Below, piece after piece: positions 7,343 through 15,346 of a DNA stretch of 39,839 bases. The number at the start of each line of letters is the position of its first letter. The stretch's first letter is position 1. This DNA is from Sulfurimonas sp. (GTDB taxonomy: Bacteria > Campylobacterota > Campylobacteria > Campylobacterales > Sulfurimonadaceae): positions 1-39,839 of the forward strand of contig DAIDMU010000117.1 of NCBI GenBank assembly GCA_027448805.1, written 5' to 3'. A model generated the notes under the pieces. It was given only the letters and a program-made list of their open reading frames with translations, searched no databases and was not told where the DNA came from. The translations under genes and the position numbers were made by a program.

Positions 7343-8560
7343 ATGTTTGATGAGATACAGTTTGAGAGAATGAAGCGTTTGCCAAAGTACGTTTTTGCGG
7401 AGGTAAATGAGCTTAAAATGGCTGAGCGCAGAGCCGGTGTTGATGTTATTGATTTTTCTATGGGAAATCCGGACGGAGACACCCCTGAACATATTAGACA
7501 AAAGCTTATCGAATCTGCACAAAAGACAAAAACACATGGATATTCAGTCTCAAAAGGCATCCCGAAGCTTCTCGTCGCAATTGCAGACTGGTATAAAAGA
7601 AGATATGGCTGTGATTTGGACCCATCAACTGAGTGTGTTGCTACTATGGGCTCAAAAGAGGGTTATGCACACTTGGCTTACGCTATAACAAATCCTGGTG
7701 ATGTTGCTATTGTTCCTGATCCTACTTACCCAATTCACGAGTACTCTTTCATTTTGGCGGGCGGAAACGTTGCAAAATTCGGAATCGAGTTTGATGAAGA
7801 TTACAAACTAAACGAAGACAAGTTTTTTGAAGATTTGGAGAGAGTTTTTAAAGAGAGCTCTCCAAAGCCTAAATATGTTCTGGTTAACTTCCCTCACAAC
7901 CCGACAACTGCAACCGTAACGCAGGATTTTTATGTCCGTCTGGTTGCTATGGCAAAAGAGAAGAGATTTTACGTTATCAGCGATATAGCATACGGAGATA
8001 TAACTTTTGACGGGTACGTAACGCCTTCTATTATGAGTGTTCCAGGTGCAAAAGATGTTGCGGTTGAGAGTTTTACGCTCTCTAAAAGCTACAATATGGC
8101 TGGCTGGCGTGTTGGTTTCTTTGTTGGAAACAAAAAGCTAATAGGAGCTCTTCAGAAGATAAAATCTTGGCTGGATTACGGTATGTTTACACCCATCCAA
8201 GTTGCGGCTACTATCGCTCTTAACGGTGATCAGCAGTGTGTAAAAGATATAACCGATAAGTACAACCACCGTCAAGAGGTTCTGCTTGATGCGTTTGACA
8301 GAGCGGGCTGGCATATCAGAAAAAATCAGGCAAGTATGTTCGTTTGGGCAAAAATTCCTGATAGTTGTGTACATTTAGGCTCTTTAGAGTTCTCTAAAAA
8401 ACTTCTTAAAGAGGCAGGTGTCGCAGTTGCTCCTGGAATCGGTTTTGGTGTATATGGCGATGAGTATGTTCGTATAGCGCTTATTGAAAACGATAACCGT
8501 ATCCGTCAGGCAGCACGTAATATCAAAGAGTTTTTAAAACAGTTTCAAGACGAAAAATAA
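7343..8560 (+). CDS. Class I/II PLP-dependent aminotransferase (AlaC-like)
   Basis: 405 aa, fold-type I aminotransferase. Visible are DFSMGNPDGDTPEHI (substrate loop), TMGSKEGYAHLAYA, PDPTYPIHEYSF, VNFPHNPTTATV (conserved Asn/Pro of the PLP site), SDIAYGDITFDG (Asp/Tyr to the cofactor) and SKSYNMAGWRVGF with the Schiff-base lysine at about K248. The sequence is most like AlaC (glutamate-pyruvate aminotransferase), a family often auto-annotated as LL-diaminopimelate aminotransferase. It lies 1 bp upstream of hom, so a role in aspartate-family amino acid synthesis, such as the diaminopimelate-branch transamination, is a reasonable alternative. The substrate cannot be fixed from sequence alone. 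Ribosome site GTAGGAAAA lies before the ATG. Confidence 0.88.
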   Translation: MFDEIQFERMKRLPKYVFAEVNELKMAERRAGVDVIDFSMGNPDGDTPEHIRQKLIESAQKTKTHGYSVSKGIPKLLVAIADWYKRRYGCDLDPSTECVATMGSKEGYAHLAYAITNPGDVAIVPDPTYPIHEYSFILAGGNVAKFGIEFDEDYKLNEDKFFEDLERVFKESSPKPKYVLVNFPHNPTTATVTQDFYVRLVAMAKEKRFYVISDIAYGDITFDGYVTPSIMSVPGAKDVAVESFTLSKSYNMAGWRVGFFVGNKKLIGALQKIKSWLDYGMFTPIQVAATIALNGDQQCVKDITDKYNHRQEVLLDAFDRAGWHIRKNQASMFVWAKIPDSCVHLGSLEFSKKLLKEAGVAVAPGIGFGVYGDEYVRIALIENDNRIRQAARNIKEFLKQFQDEK

Positions 8561-8561
8561 G

Positions 8562-9824
8562 ATGATAAAAGTTGGAATAATCGGCGTAGGCACTGTTGGA
8601 ACAAGTGTTGTAAATATCTTAAAAGAGAACGCTGATGTTATTTCTGCTCGCGCCGGCGTCGACATTGTAGCCAAGAGCGGCGTGGTTAAAAATCTAAAAA
8701 AAGATAGAAGCTCTTTAGGCATTAAAATTACGGATAATGTCGATGATATTTTAAATGACGGTGAGATCGACATAGTCGTAGAACTTATGGGCGGCGTTGA
8801 AGAGGCGTTTGAAGTTGTTAAACGCGCACTTAAAAGCGGCAAGGCTGTTGTTACGGCAAACAAAGCTCTATTGGCGTACCATCGTTATGAGCTTCAAGAG
8901 ATAGCAAAAGATATAGCTTTTGAGTATGAGGCCAGCGTTGCCGGCGGGATACCTATTATCAACGCACTTCGCGACGGCTTGTCCGCGAATCATATTGAGT
9001 CTATCAGAGGCATTATGAACGGCACTTGTAACTATATGCTCACAAAGATGACAAATGACAGTGTTGCGTATGGCGAGATTTTAAAAGAGGCTCAAAAGCT
9101 GGGTTATGCGGAGGCTGACCCAACATTTGATGTCGGCGGATTTGACACGGCACATAAACTTCTAATACTTGCAAGTATAGCCTATGGGATTGACGCAAAG
9201 CCCGAAGATATTCTTATAGAAGGAATACAAAATATTTCACAGGAAGATATCTCCTTTGCAAAAGAGTTCGGTTACGCCATAAAACTTCTCGGAATTGCTA
9301 AAAAAGACGGCAACAAGGTTGAACTTAGGGTTCACGCCTGCTTGATAAAAAAAGAGGAGATGATAGCAAAAATAGACGGCGTTATGAATGGCATCAGCGT
9401 AGTCGGCGACAAAGTCGGAGAGACACTCTACTATGGAGCCGGTGCCGGCGGAAATGCTACTGCAAGCGCTGTTGTAGCAAATATAATCGATATAGCAAGA
9501 AGCGGAAAAAGCAGACCTATGCTTGGTTTTGACAAACCGATGGAGGGCAAGCTTACCCTAAAAGCTCCTGCTGATATAGAGTCAAAATATTACCTTCGCA
9601 TAAATGTCTCCGATAAGATAGGCGTCTTGGCTAAAATTACTAAAATATTTGAAGAAAACAGCATATCAATCGAGTCAATTCTTCAAAGACAATCCTCTCT
9701 CGAGAGCGCAAATCTTCTAATCTCTACCCATAAAGCCTACGAATATGACATACAAAATCTTGTATCATCGCTTGAAAAGCTGGAGTTTGTAAACTTTAAA
9801 CCTGTAATGATCAGGATAGTGTAA
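8562..9824 (+). CDS. hom: Homoserine dehydrogenase
   Basis: Reduces aspartate semialdehyde to homoserine for threonine and methionine. The N-terminal NAD(P)-binding loop is GVGTVGTSV (residues 7-15). The catalytic domain has VTANKALLA near 103, EYEASVAGGIPIINALRDGL near 126 and NGTCNYMLTKM near 159, with AEADPTFDVGGFDTAHKL near 185 holding the substrate Asp/Lys. Residues 343-420 form a C-terminal ACT domain (INVSDKIGVLAKITKIFEENSISI), the site of threonine feedback in related enzymes. 420 aa, normal for the monofunctional type. The ATG is 1 bp after the aminotransferase stop. Confidence 0.95.
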   Translation: MIKVGIIGVGTVGTSVVNILKENADVISARAGVDIVAKSGVVKNLKKDRSSLGIKITDNVDDILNDGEIDIVVELMGGVEEAFEVVKRALKSGKAVVTANKALLAYHRYELQEIAKDIAFEYEASVAGGIPIINALRDGLSANHIESIRGIMNGTCNYMLTKMTNDSVAYGEILKEAQKLGYAEADPTFDVGGFDTAHKLLILASIAYGIDAKPEDILIEGIQNISQEDISFAKEFGYAIKLLGIAKKDGNKVELRVHACLIKKEEMIAKIDGVMNGISVVGDKVGETLYYGAGAGGNATASAVVANIIDIARSGKSRPMLGFDKPMEGKLTLKAPADIESKYYLRINVSDKIGVLAKITKIFEENSISIESILQRQSSLESANLLISTHKAYEYDIQNLVSSLEKLEFVNFKPVMIRIV

Positions 9825-9830
9825 AAAGCG

Positions 9831-10565
9831 TTGAAAATTTTAATTACCGGTGCAAGCAGCGGAATAGGGCAGGAGCTCTCAAAGCTGTACGCCACAGATG
9901 ATAATGAGCTTATTTTACTGGCTCGCAGAGAAGATAGACTGCAAAAACTCCAAAGCGAACTCTCTGCCCTTGCAAAAAATATAGAGATTATAGTTTGCGA
10001 TGTGAGCGATTTTGATAATCTGCAACGTAAGATGAGAGAGCTTCAAGACGTTGATATGGTTATCTTAAATGCCGGAATTTCGCTCGGGCACTCACTTGAA
10101 ATCACTCCCTTTGCAGAGTTTAAAAGACTCTACGATGTCAATGTCCTCTCAAACCATGCGATACTTGAGGTGCTTCTTCCTAAGTTTTTAGAAAAAAAGA
10201 GCGGCAAAATCGTCTTTATATCCTCTTTGGCATCTCTTTTTTCTATGCCAAGCTCAAAAGTATACAGCTCATCAAAAAGAGCTCTCAATGCCTACGCCGA
10301 AGGGCTAAGATATAAGTACGAGCCGCACGGCATAAAAGTTATAAATATACTCCCCGGTTTTATAAAAAGCGAACTGACGGATAAAAATAAGTTTAATATG
10401 CCGTTTCTGCTAGACACAATAAGCGGCGCCAAGATAATAAAAAAAGCGATAGACAGAAACAAAAAATTCTACCCGTTTCCTACAAGGTTCTACTTTTTAA
10501 TTGCCCTCTTTAAATCACTTCCTCCATTTTTAAAACAAAAAATTATAAAAACCCTCTTTCATTAA
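9831..10565 (+). CDS. Short-chain dehydrogenase/reductase (SDR)
   Basis: 244 aa classical SDR. The cofactor motif TGASSGIG lies at residues 6-13, NAGISLG near 76, catalytic Ser in VFISSLAS near 128, and YSSSKRALNAYAEG (the YxxxK pair) near 145. An Arg after the second strand (LARREDRL) suggests NADP(H) preference. The start is the TTG at 9831, 6 bp after hom; no ATG lies before the glycine motif. The C-terminus is basic and hydrophobic (FYFLIALFKSLPPFLKQK), which may let it associate with the membrane, as in some SDRs acting on lipid-like substrates. Substrate unknown. Confidence 0.88.
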   Translation: MKILITGASSGIGQELSKLYATDDNELILLARREDRLQKLQSELSALAKNIEIIVCDVSDFDNLQRKMRELQDVDMVILNAGISLGHSLEITPFAEFKRLYDVNVLSNHAILEVLLPKFLEKKSGKIVFISSLASLFSMPSSKVYSSSKRALNAYAEGLRYKYEPHGIKVINILPGFIKSELTDKNKFNMPFLLDTISGAKIIKKAIDRNKKFYPFPTRFYFLIALFKSLPPFLKQKIIKTLFH

Positions 10566-10576
10566 TGTTAAATAGA

Positions 10577-10582
10577 TAAAAT
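10577..10582 (+). promoter_or_regulatory. Putative -10 box for the formate-dehydrogenase-like gene
   Basis: GATAAAATTTTGC with TAAAAT as the hexamer, 31 bases before the ATG at 10614, in the 48-bp gap after the SDR gene. Confidence 0.35.
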
Positions 10583-10613
10583 TTTGCATAGAAATAAAAT
10601 CTGAAAGTTATAT

Positions 10614-12677
10614 ATGGAAAATACTCAAACAATAGACAGTGTCTGTACTTATTGCGGCGTGGGGTGCGATATAGCGGCACATGTAAAAGACAACAAGATT
10701 CAGAAGATTTTTGCACATAAAGACGGGGTTGTTTCGCAGGGGAAACTATGCATTAAGGGGAAGTACGGGTTTGATTTTGTCGATTCAAAAGAGCGGCTTA
10801 GAACTCCAAGAATCAAGAAGAGTTTTTTGGAGAAAAATCCTGCAATCAAAGATGCAATCGCATCATCTTTAAGAGAGTTTGACGACGTCTGGTATGAGAG
10901 CGATTTGGATGCTGCCACAACTGCTGCTGCTATGAAACTTAAAGAGATTCAGGCAAAATACGGACGCAAAAGCATAGCTTCTATCGGAGGGGCAAGAACT
11001 TCGTGCGAGAGTGTTTACCTTTTTCAAAAATTCACACGCCACACGCTAAACTCTCCGCATGTCGATAACTGTGCAAGGGTGTGCCACTCTCCGAGCCTAA
11101 AAGGGATGAGAACGACCATTGGAGAGGGAGCCGCAACTAATCCATACAACGACATTTACAACTGCGAGTTTATGATAGTTATAGGTTCAAATACGACCGA
11201 AGCGCACCCTATCATTGCCAACCGTATAGTGGATATGGCGAGCAAGCACGATAATATGGCGGTTTTTGACGTCAGAGATATAAAACTAAACAAGTTTGCA
11301 AAATATAAGGCAATTATTCCGCATGAAGCGAATCTGCTTGTTTTAAATATGCTCGCACATGTAATTATCAGCGAAGAGCTCTATGATGAGAGCTTTATTG
11401 CCGAGCGCACAAAGGGTTTTGCTGAGTTTAGAGATAAAATTTTAAATGACCCGTATGCAAATCCTAAATATTTCGAACAAATTGATGGTTATGAGTACCT
11501 AAGCAAGATGATTCCAAAGGTTGCAAGGGAGTATGCGCTTAAGAAGTCTATGATTTTTTGGGGTCTTGGCATTACCGAGCATACAGATGGCTCTTATGCG
11601 GTTATGGCGATAACTCACCTCGCCCTTATGACCGGCAATGTCGGAAAGAGCGGTGCGGGACTTATGCCTCTACGCGGGCAGAATAATGTTCAAGGCGCAT
11701 GTGATATGGGGATGCTTCCGTACTTTGCTCCTGATTATCAAGAGCCAAAAGAGATTGGCTTGATGACACCGCAACTTGTCGATGAGATGCTAGAAGGCCG
11801 AGTAAAGGCTGTTTTAAACATTGGCGAGGATTTAACGCACATCCATCCAAATCTAAACAAGATAGACAGAGCTTTAGAAAATCTGGAACTGATTATGGTG
11901 CAGGAGCTTTTTGTAACGGATATTACGGCAAAAGCAGACATAATAGTAGGCGTAAAATCGGCTTACGAGAAGACGGGTGTTTATGTAAATGCCATGAGAA
12001 GATTGCACCTCTCACAACCGCTGGTAAAATCAGACCTGCCTGATGACTGGGAAGTTCTACAGCTTCTTGACAATAAGATGGGCGGAGAGAGCGCCTATAA
12101 AAATTCAAACGAGATTTGGGACGAGGTGCGAGAAGTGGCATATCGCCGTTTTAGCGGAGCCAGTTATGTTCGCCTCGAGCGTCACAGAAAAAGAGGTCTT
12201 CAGTGGCCTGTTCATACGGAAGATACGCCGATTTTACACCAGCTGGATTTTAGAACAGAGGATGGTTTAGGCGAGTTCCATTACCATCAATATAAACTCC
12301 GCAATATGATAGAGGAGATTGTCGGTAAAAATTTAACGGGCTACTATCTAACGACGGGCAGAACTATTGCCATGTATAACAATGCGGCTCAGACAAAACA
12401 GACGCCAAGTTTGATGGAGAGATACAGCGAAGATTTGCTTTTGGTTCATGAGGGCGATGCGCATGACTTCACAGGCGAGAGAGTGATTCTTAAAACAGAG
12501 TTTGGTCAGACTACACCGCTTAAGATTAAACTGACCGACAAAGTGCAGCCAAAAACTCTTTTTGTAACATTTCATCATGCAGATTCCAAGATAAATGCGC
12601 TTTTTGGAGATAAAAGTGATGAGCTTATTTTAACGGCAGCTTTTAAATCTATAAAAGTTGAAGTTATAAACTGCTAA
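10614..12677 (+). CDS. Molybdopterin oxidoreductase, formate dehydrogenase alpha-like (cysteine form)
   Basis: 687 aa DMSO-reductase-superfamily enzyme. The [4Fe-4S] site is C11-x2-C14-x3-C18-x27-C46, followed by I-K48-G, the lysine used as an electron relay in formate dehydrogenases. The metal-ligand motif is NCARVCHSPS with Cys157-His158, the position held by selenocysteine or cysteine in FDHs. The bis-MGD domains include VIGSNTTEAHP, ITEHTDGSYAVMA and GLMPLRGQNNVQGACDMG. The C-terminal cofactor-binding domain begins around YYLTTGRTIAMYNN. There is no twin-arginine signal, so it is cytoplasmic. No electron-transfer subunit, cytochrome b or FdhD lies beside it; the partner is unknown. It may be a genuine soluble FDH or one of the related enzymes of unproven substrate. 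Confidence 0.82.
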   Translation: MENTQTIDSVCTYCGVGCDIAAHVKDNKIQKIFAHKDGVVSQGKLCIKGKYGFDFVDSKERLRTPRIKKSFLEKNPAIKDAIASSLREFDDVWYESDLDAATTAAAMKLKEIQAKYGRKSIASIGGARTSCESVYLFQKFTRHTLNSPHVDNCARVCHSPSLKGMRTTIGEGAATNPYNDIYNCEFMIVIGSNTTEAHPIIANRIVDMASKHDNMAVFDVRDIKLNKFAKYKAIIPHEANLLVLNMLAHVIISEELYDESFIAERTKGFAEFRDKILNDPYANPKYFEQIDGYEYLSKMIPKVAREYALKKSMIFWGLGITEHTDGSYAVMAITHLALMTGNVGKSGAGLMPLRGQNNVQGACDMGMLPYFAPDYQEPKEIGLMTPQLVDEMLEGRVKAVLNIGEDLTHIHPNLNKIDRALENLELIMVQELFVTDITAKADIIVGVKSAYEKTGVYVNAMRRLHLSQPLVKSDLPDDWEVLQLLDNKMGGESAYKNSNEIWDEVREVAYRRFSGASYVRLERHRKRGLQWPVHTEDTPILHQLDFRTEDGLGEFHYHQYKLRNMIEEIVGKNLTGYYLTTGRTIAMYNNAAQTKQTPSLMERYSEDLLLVHEGDAHDFTGERVILKTEFGQTTPLKIKLTDKVQPKTLFVTFHHADSKINALFGDKSDELILTAAFKSIKVEVINC

Positions 12678-12687
12678 TCGGCGTAAA

Positions 12688-13017
12688 TTGAGCAGAGCTA
12701 AAGGAAATGCGGCAGAAGAGAAAGCATCGGAATTTCTCTTGGATATGGGTTTTCTCATCATAGAGCGAAACTTCTACTCCCGTTTTGGGGAGATAGATAT
12801 CATTGCTGTAAAAGACGAAGTTTTGCACCTTGTTGAGGTAAAAAGCGCAGATGACTACGAGAGCGCCGTACAAAATATAACCCAAAAAAAATTATCCAAA
12901 ATTATAAAAACAGGATATGTCTATATGAAAAAAAGCAAGCTGGATATTTTGTTTGTCTACGACGCAATCATAGTAACCCCAAACAAAATCTCTTATATAG
13001 AAAATATAACTCTATAA
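12688..13017 (+). CDS. YraN/UPF0102 family nuclease-fold protein
   Basis: 109 aa, with the PD-(D/E)XK-type core typical of UPF0102: KGNAAEEKASEFLLDMGF at the start, then ERNFYSRFGEIDIIA and LHLVEVKSADDYESA, where GEID and EVK are the putative metal-binding triad. The role of the family is not firmly established; Holliday-junction-resolvase resemblance is structural. The start is the TTG at 12688, 10 bp after the molybdoenzyme stop. In C. jejuni I recall a UPF0102 gene near hom, so only the oxidoreductase insertion seems to differ from that order. Confidence 0.88.
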   Translation: MSRAKGNAAEEKASEFLLDMGFLIIERNFYSRFGEIDIIAVKDEVLHLVEVKSADDYESAVQNITQKKLSKIIKTGYVYMKKSKLDILFVYDAIIVTPNKISYIENITL

Positions 13018-13020
13018 TGT

Positions 13021-13026
13021 TATAAT
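13021..13026 (+). promoter_or_regulatory. Putative -10 box for the aldehyde dehydrogenase gene
   Basis: TATAAT at 13021-13026, with another TATAAT at 13013-13018 overlapping the yraN stop. The ribosome site CGGAGGG at 13041-13047 and ATG at 13053 follow at good spacing. Confidence 0.45.
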
Positions 13027-13052
13027 TTTTCATTAAGAAGCGGAGGGTTTTC

Positions 13053-14468
13053 ATGGAGGCAAAGATATTTTTCGGCTCAAGCGAGGCGGCAAAAGAGAGC
13101 TTGACAAAGAGGATAAATCCATACAGCGGCGCTGTTGTTTCCCTTGCTCCTTTGTGTGATGCTGATGACGCAAAAAAAGCGCTTCTCATTGCAAAAGAGG
13201 CGGCAAAAGAGGCACGAAAAACTACCATTTCCCAAAGATGCAGCTGGCTTTTAGATGTTGCTAAAAAGCTAAAAGAAAACAGAGAAGATTTGGCCAAAAC
13301 CATAACAGACGAGGTGGGCAAACCTATTGCTTTTGCAAGAGTTGAAGTTGACAGATGTATAGAAACAGTTACGCTATCAGCCGAGACTATGCGAACTATG
13401 CACGGAGAAACCATAAACAGTGATGCTTTTGCTTCCGGAAAGAAAACCATGGCCTTTTTTAGCAGAGTTCCCTCAGGAGTTATTGTCGCAATTACTCCAT
13501 TTAATTTTCCTTTGAATTTAATCGCACATAAGCTAGCGCCTGCTCTTGTTGCAGGAAATGCAGTTGTGTTAAAACCGACACCAGAAGCCCCGCTCACCGC
13601 CTATAAGTTTGCAAAGTTGTTTATAGAGAGTGAATTTGCCATAAAAGATGCGCTTAGTGTTGTTTACGGTGATGCAGAGGTTGGAAGCGCTCTTATAACA
13701 AGCGAGATCCCACGTGTTATTAGTTTTACCGGAAGCGTCACTGTCGGTAACATCATCACAAAAAATGCAGGAATAAAAAAAGTCTCGTTAGAGCTTGGCG
13801 GCAATGCAGCGACATATATAGACAAGAGCGCTGATTTGGACCTTGCCGCTGCTAGATGTTCATTAGGCGCTTTTGTAAACTCCGGTCAGGTTTGTATCTC
13901 TCTTCAGCGAATCTACGTAAATGCGGAGATATATGATGAGTTTGCCTCCAAGATGGCTTATGAGAGCAAAAAACTTGTAGTAGGCTCACCTTATTGTGAT
14001 GAGACTTTTATGGGGCCTCTTATAAATGATGAGGCGTGCGAGAGAGCTATGAATTGGGTAGAGAGTGCCATAAACGAGGGCGCTACTCCTATGCTTGCTC
14101 CACGTGTCGATGGGAGAATGTTTTACCCGTGTGTAATGGCCGATGTGAGAGAAGATATGAAAATTGTCTGCGAGGAGGTTTTTGCTCCCATTGTCTCTTT
14201 GATTAAGGTAGGCAGTTTTGAAGAGGCTCTTCCTTTGATGAACAACTCACCATACGGATTGCAGTTTTCAATCTTTACAAATGACCTTAAGCTCGCTCAA
14301 TATGCCATATCCGAGCTTGATGCGGGCGGAATTATTATAAACGACATGCCGACTCTGCGTTTTGATATTCAGCCATACGGCGGCGTAAAACTCAGCGGAG
14401 TCGGGCGTGAGGGACCACGTTTTGCCATTGAAGAGATGACGGAGATTAAGAGCGTGGTAATATGTTGA
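13053..14468 (+). CDS. NAD(P)-dependent aldehyde dehydrogenase
   Basis: 471 aa, complete ALDH superfamily member. Catalytic Asn151 (TPFNFPLN), nucleotide-site K174 (VVLKPTPEAP), FTGSVTVG near 225, general-base Glu247 (LELGGNAA) and nucleophile Cys281 (SGQVCISLQR) are all present. The C-terminus YGGVKLSGVGREGPRFAIEE closes the active site. The sequence is closest in style to the lactaldehyde/phosphonoacetaldehyde/GapN-like branch; I cannot fix the substrate. Strong Shine-Dalgarno CGGAGGG 5 bases before the ATG. The stop is directly followed by the DUF523 gene. Confidence 0.9.
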   Translation: MEAKIFFGSSEAAKESLTKRINPYSGAVVSLAPLCDADDAKKALLIAKEAAKEARKTTISQRCSWLLDVAKKLKENREDLAKTITDEVGKPIAFARVEVDRCIETVTLSAETMRTMHGETINSDAFASGKKTMAFFSRVPSGVIVAITPFNFPLNLIAHKLAPALVAGNAVVLKPTPEAPLTAYKFAKLFIESEFAIKDALSVVYGDAEVGSALITSEIPRVISFTGSVTVGNIITKNAGIKKVSLELGGNAATYIDKSADLDLAAARCSLGAFVNSGQVCISLQRIYVNAEIYDEFASKMAYESKKLVVGSPYCDETFMGPLINDEACERAMNWVESAINEGATPMLAPRVDGRMFYPCVMADVREDMKIVCEEVFAPIVSLIKVGSFEEALPLMNNSPYGLQFSIFTNDLKLAQYAISELDAGGIIINDMPTLRFDIQPYGGVKLSGVGREGPRFAIEEMTEIKSVVIC

Positions 14469-14909
14469 ATGTCTAAGAAAAAAGTGGTAGTAAGTGCCTG
14501 TTTACTGGGTGAAAATTGCCGTTATGACGGCAGTGCAAAAATCTCAAACGAGGTCATAGAGAGATATAAAGATTGTGAAATTATTCCCTTTTGTCCGGAA
14601 GCTCCTATTTTTGGCACTCCAAGAGAGAGAATAAGCGTGATTGAAGCTGATGGCGGCCACAGAATCATAACTGATAATACAAATAGGGATGTTACAAAAC
14701 TACTAGAAGATGAAATAAATTTTTTTATAAATTCAAATCCAGAAGTTGACGAAATAGTTCTAAAATCAAAATCTCCAAGCTGCGGATCAGGAACAACTCC
14801 TATCCTAAATCAGCACAGAGAAGTGCTCTTTTATGGGGATGGTATAGCTGTGGGAATTTTTAAAAAAAAGTATAAAAATATGAAAATAAAAGATGAAAAA
14901 TCCGTATAA
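14469..14909 (+). CDS. DUF523 family protein
   Basis: 146 aa. Conserved cysteine motifs of DUF523: SACLLGENCRYDG near residue 9, FCPEAPIFGTPRERI near 41 and LKSKSPSCGSG near 98. The family is widespread in bacteria; the Cys pattern suggests metal or Fe-S binding, but the function is not established. The ATG immediately follows the aldehyde dehydrogenase TGA with no gap, so the two are co-transcribed and translationally coupled. The C-terminus is very basic (IFKKKYKNMKIKDEK). Confidence 0.85.
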   Translation: MSKKKVVVSACLLGENCRYDGSAKISNEVIERYKDCEIIPFCPEAPIFGTPRERISVIEADGGHRIITDNTNRDVTKLLEDEINFFINSNPEVDEIVLKSKSPSCGSGTTPILNQHREVLFYGDGIAVGIFKKKYKNMKIKDEKSV

Positions 14910-14928
14910 AAATTAGAAAAAGTTATGA

Positions 14929-14934
14929 TATAAT
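14929..14934 (+). promoter_or_regulatory. Putative -10 box of the cytochrome c operon
   Basis: GATATAATCGG with TATAAT at 14929-14934, 31 bases before the first cytochrome ATG. No clear -35. The box closely resembles that of alaS (GGTATAATCGC). Confidence 0.5.
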
Positions 14935-14964
14935 CGGCAATTGTTAAAAATAAGGGGTTCCAAG

Positions 14965-15315
14965 ATGAAAAAATTAATGTCAGGTTTAGCTCTCTCAGCG
15001 CTGTTCGTCTCTACTGTTTTTGCGCAGGATATCAGCGCCGAAAAGGGCAAGGGAATTTTTGAAGCAAAAGGCTGTGCAGTTTGTCACAAAAAAGATATGG
15101 ACACAATCGGGCCCTCACTTGCTACCATTGCCAGAGCTTATCTTGGCAGAGAGATAGAGCTCGTATCATATTTGAGAGGTCAAGGCCCTGCTATTGTTGA
15201 TCCCGCTCGTGCATCTGTTATGAATCCTCAGCTTGTTAAAATCAGAATGCTTTTTGATCCAGAGATGCAAGCTATGGCTACATACATTGTTTCATCAAAT
15301 GATAGACCGTTTTAA
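14965..15315 (+). CDS. Small periplasmic monohaem cytochrome c
   Basis: 116 aa. Signal peptide MKKLMSGLALSALFVSTVFA with an Ala-x-Ala-type cleavage site before QDIS, then a class I cytochrome with one haem site KGCAVCHKKD and a likely axial methionine in ASVMNPQL near residue 90. Start at ATG 14965 because it follows AGGGG at good distance and gives a textbook signal peptide; an in-frame TTG at 14941 would add eight residues. It is the first gene of the operon, 31 bp before the first multihaem gene, and probably shuttles electrons in the periplasm to or from the larger cytochromes. Confidence 0.85.
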   Translation: MKKLMSGLALSALFVSTVFAQDISAEKGKGIFEAKGCAVCHKKDMDTIGPSLATIARAYLGREIELVSYLRGQGPAIVDPARASVMNPQLVKIRMLFDPEMQAMATYIVSSNDRPF

Positions 15316-15346
15316 TTACTAAGTAGGTAAAAAAAGGAGAAAAAAA

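Noticed and set aside
13013-13026. Double TATAAT (TATAATGTTATAAT) as an operator
   Set aside because: AT-rich overlap of the yraN stop and the aldehyde dehydrogenase -10; a second -10 or chance is simpler.
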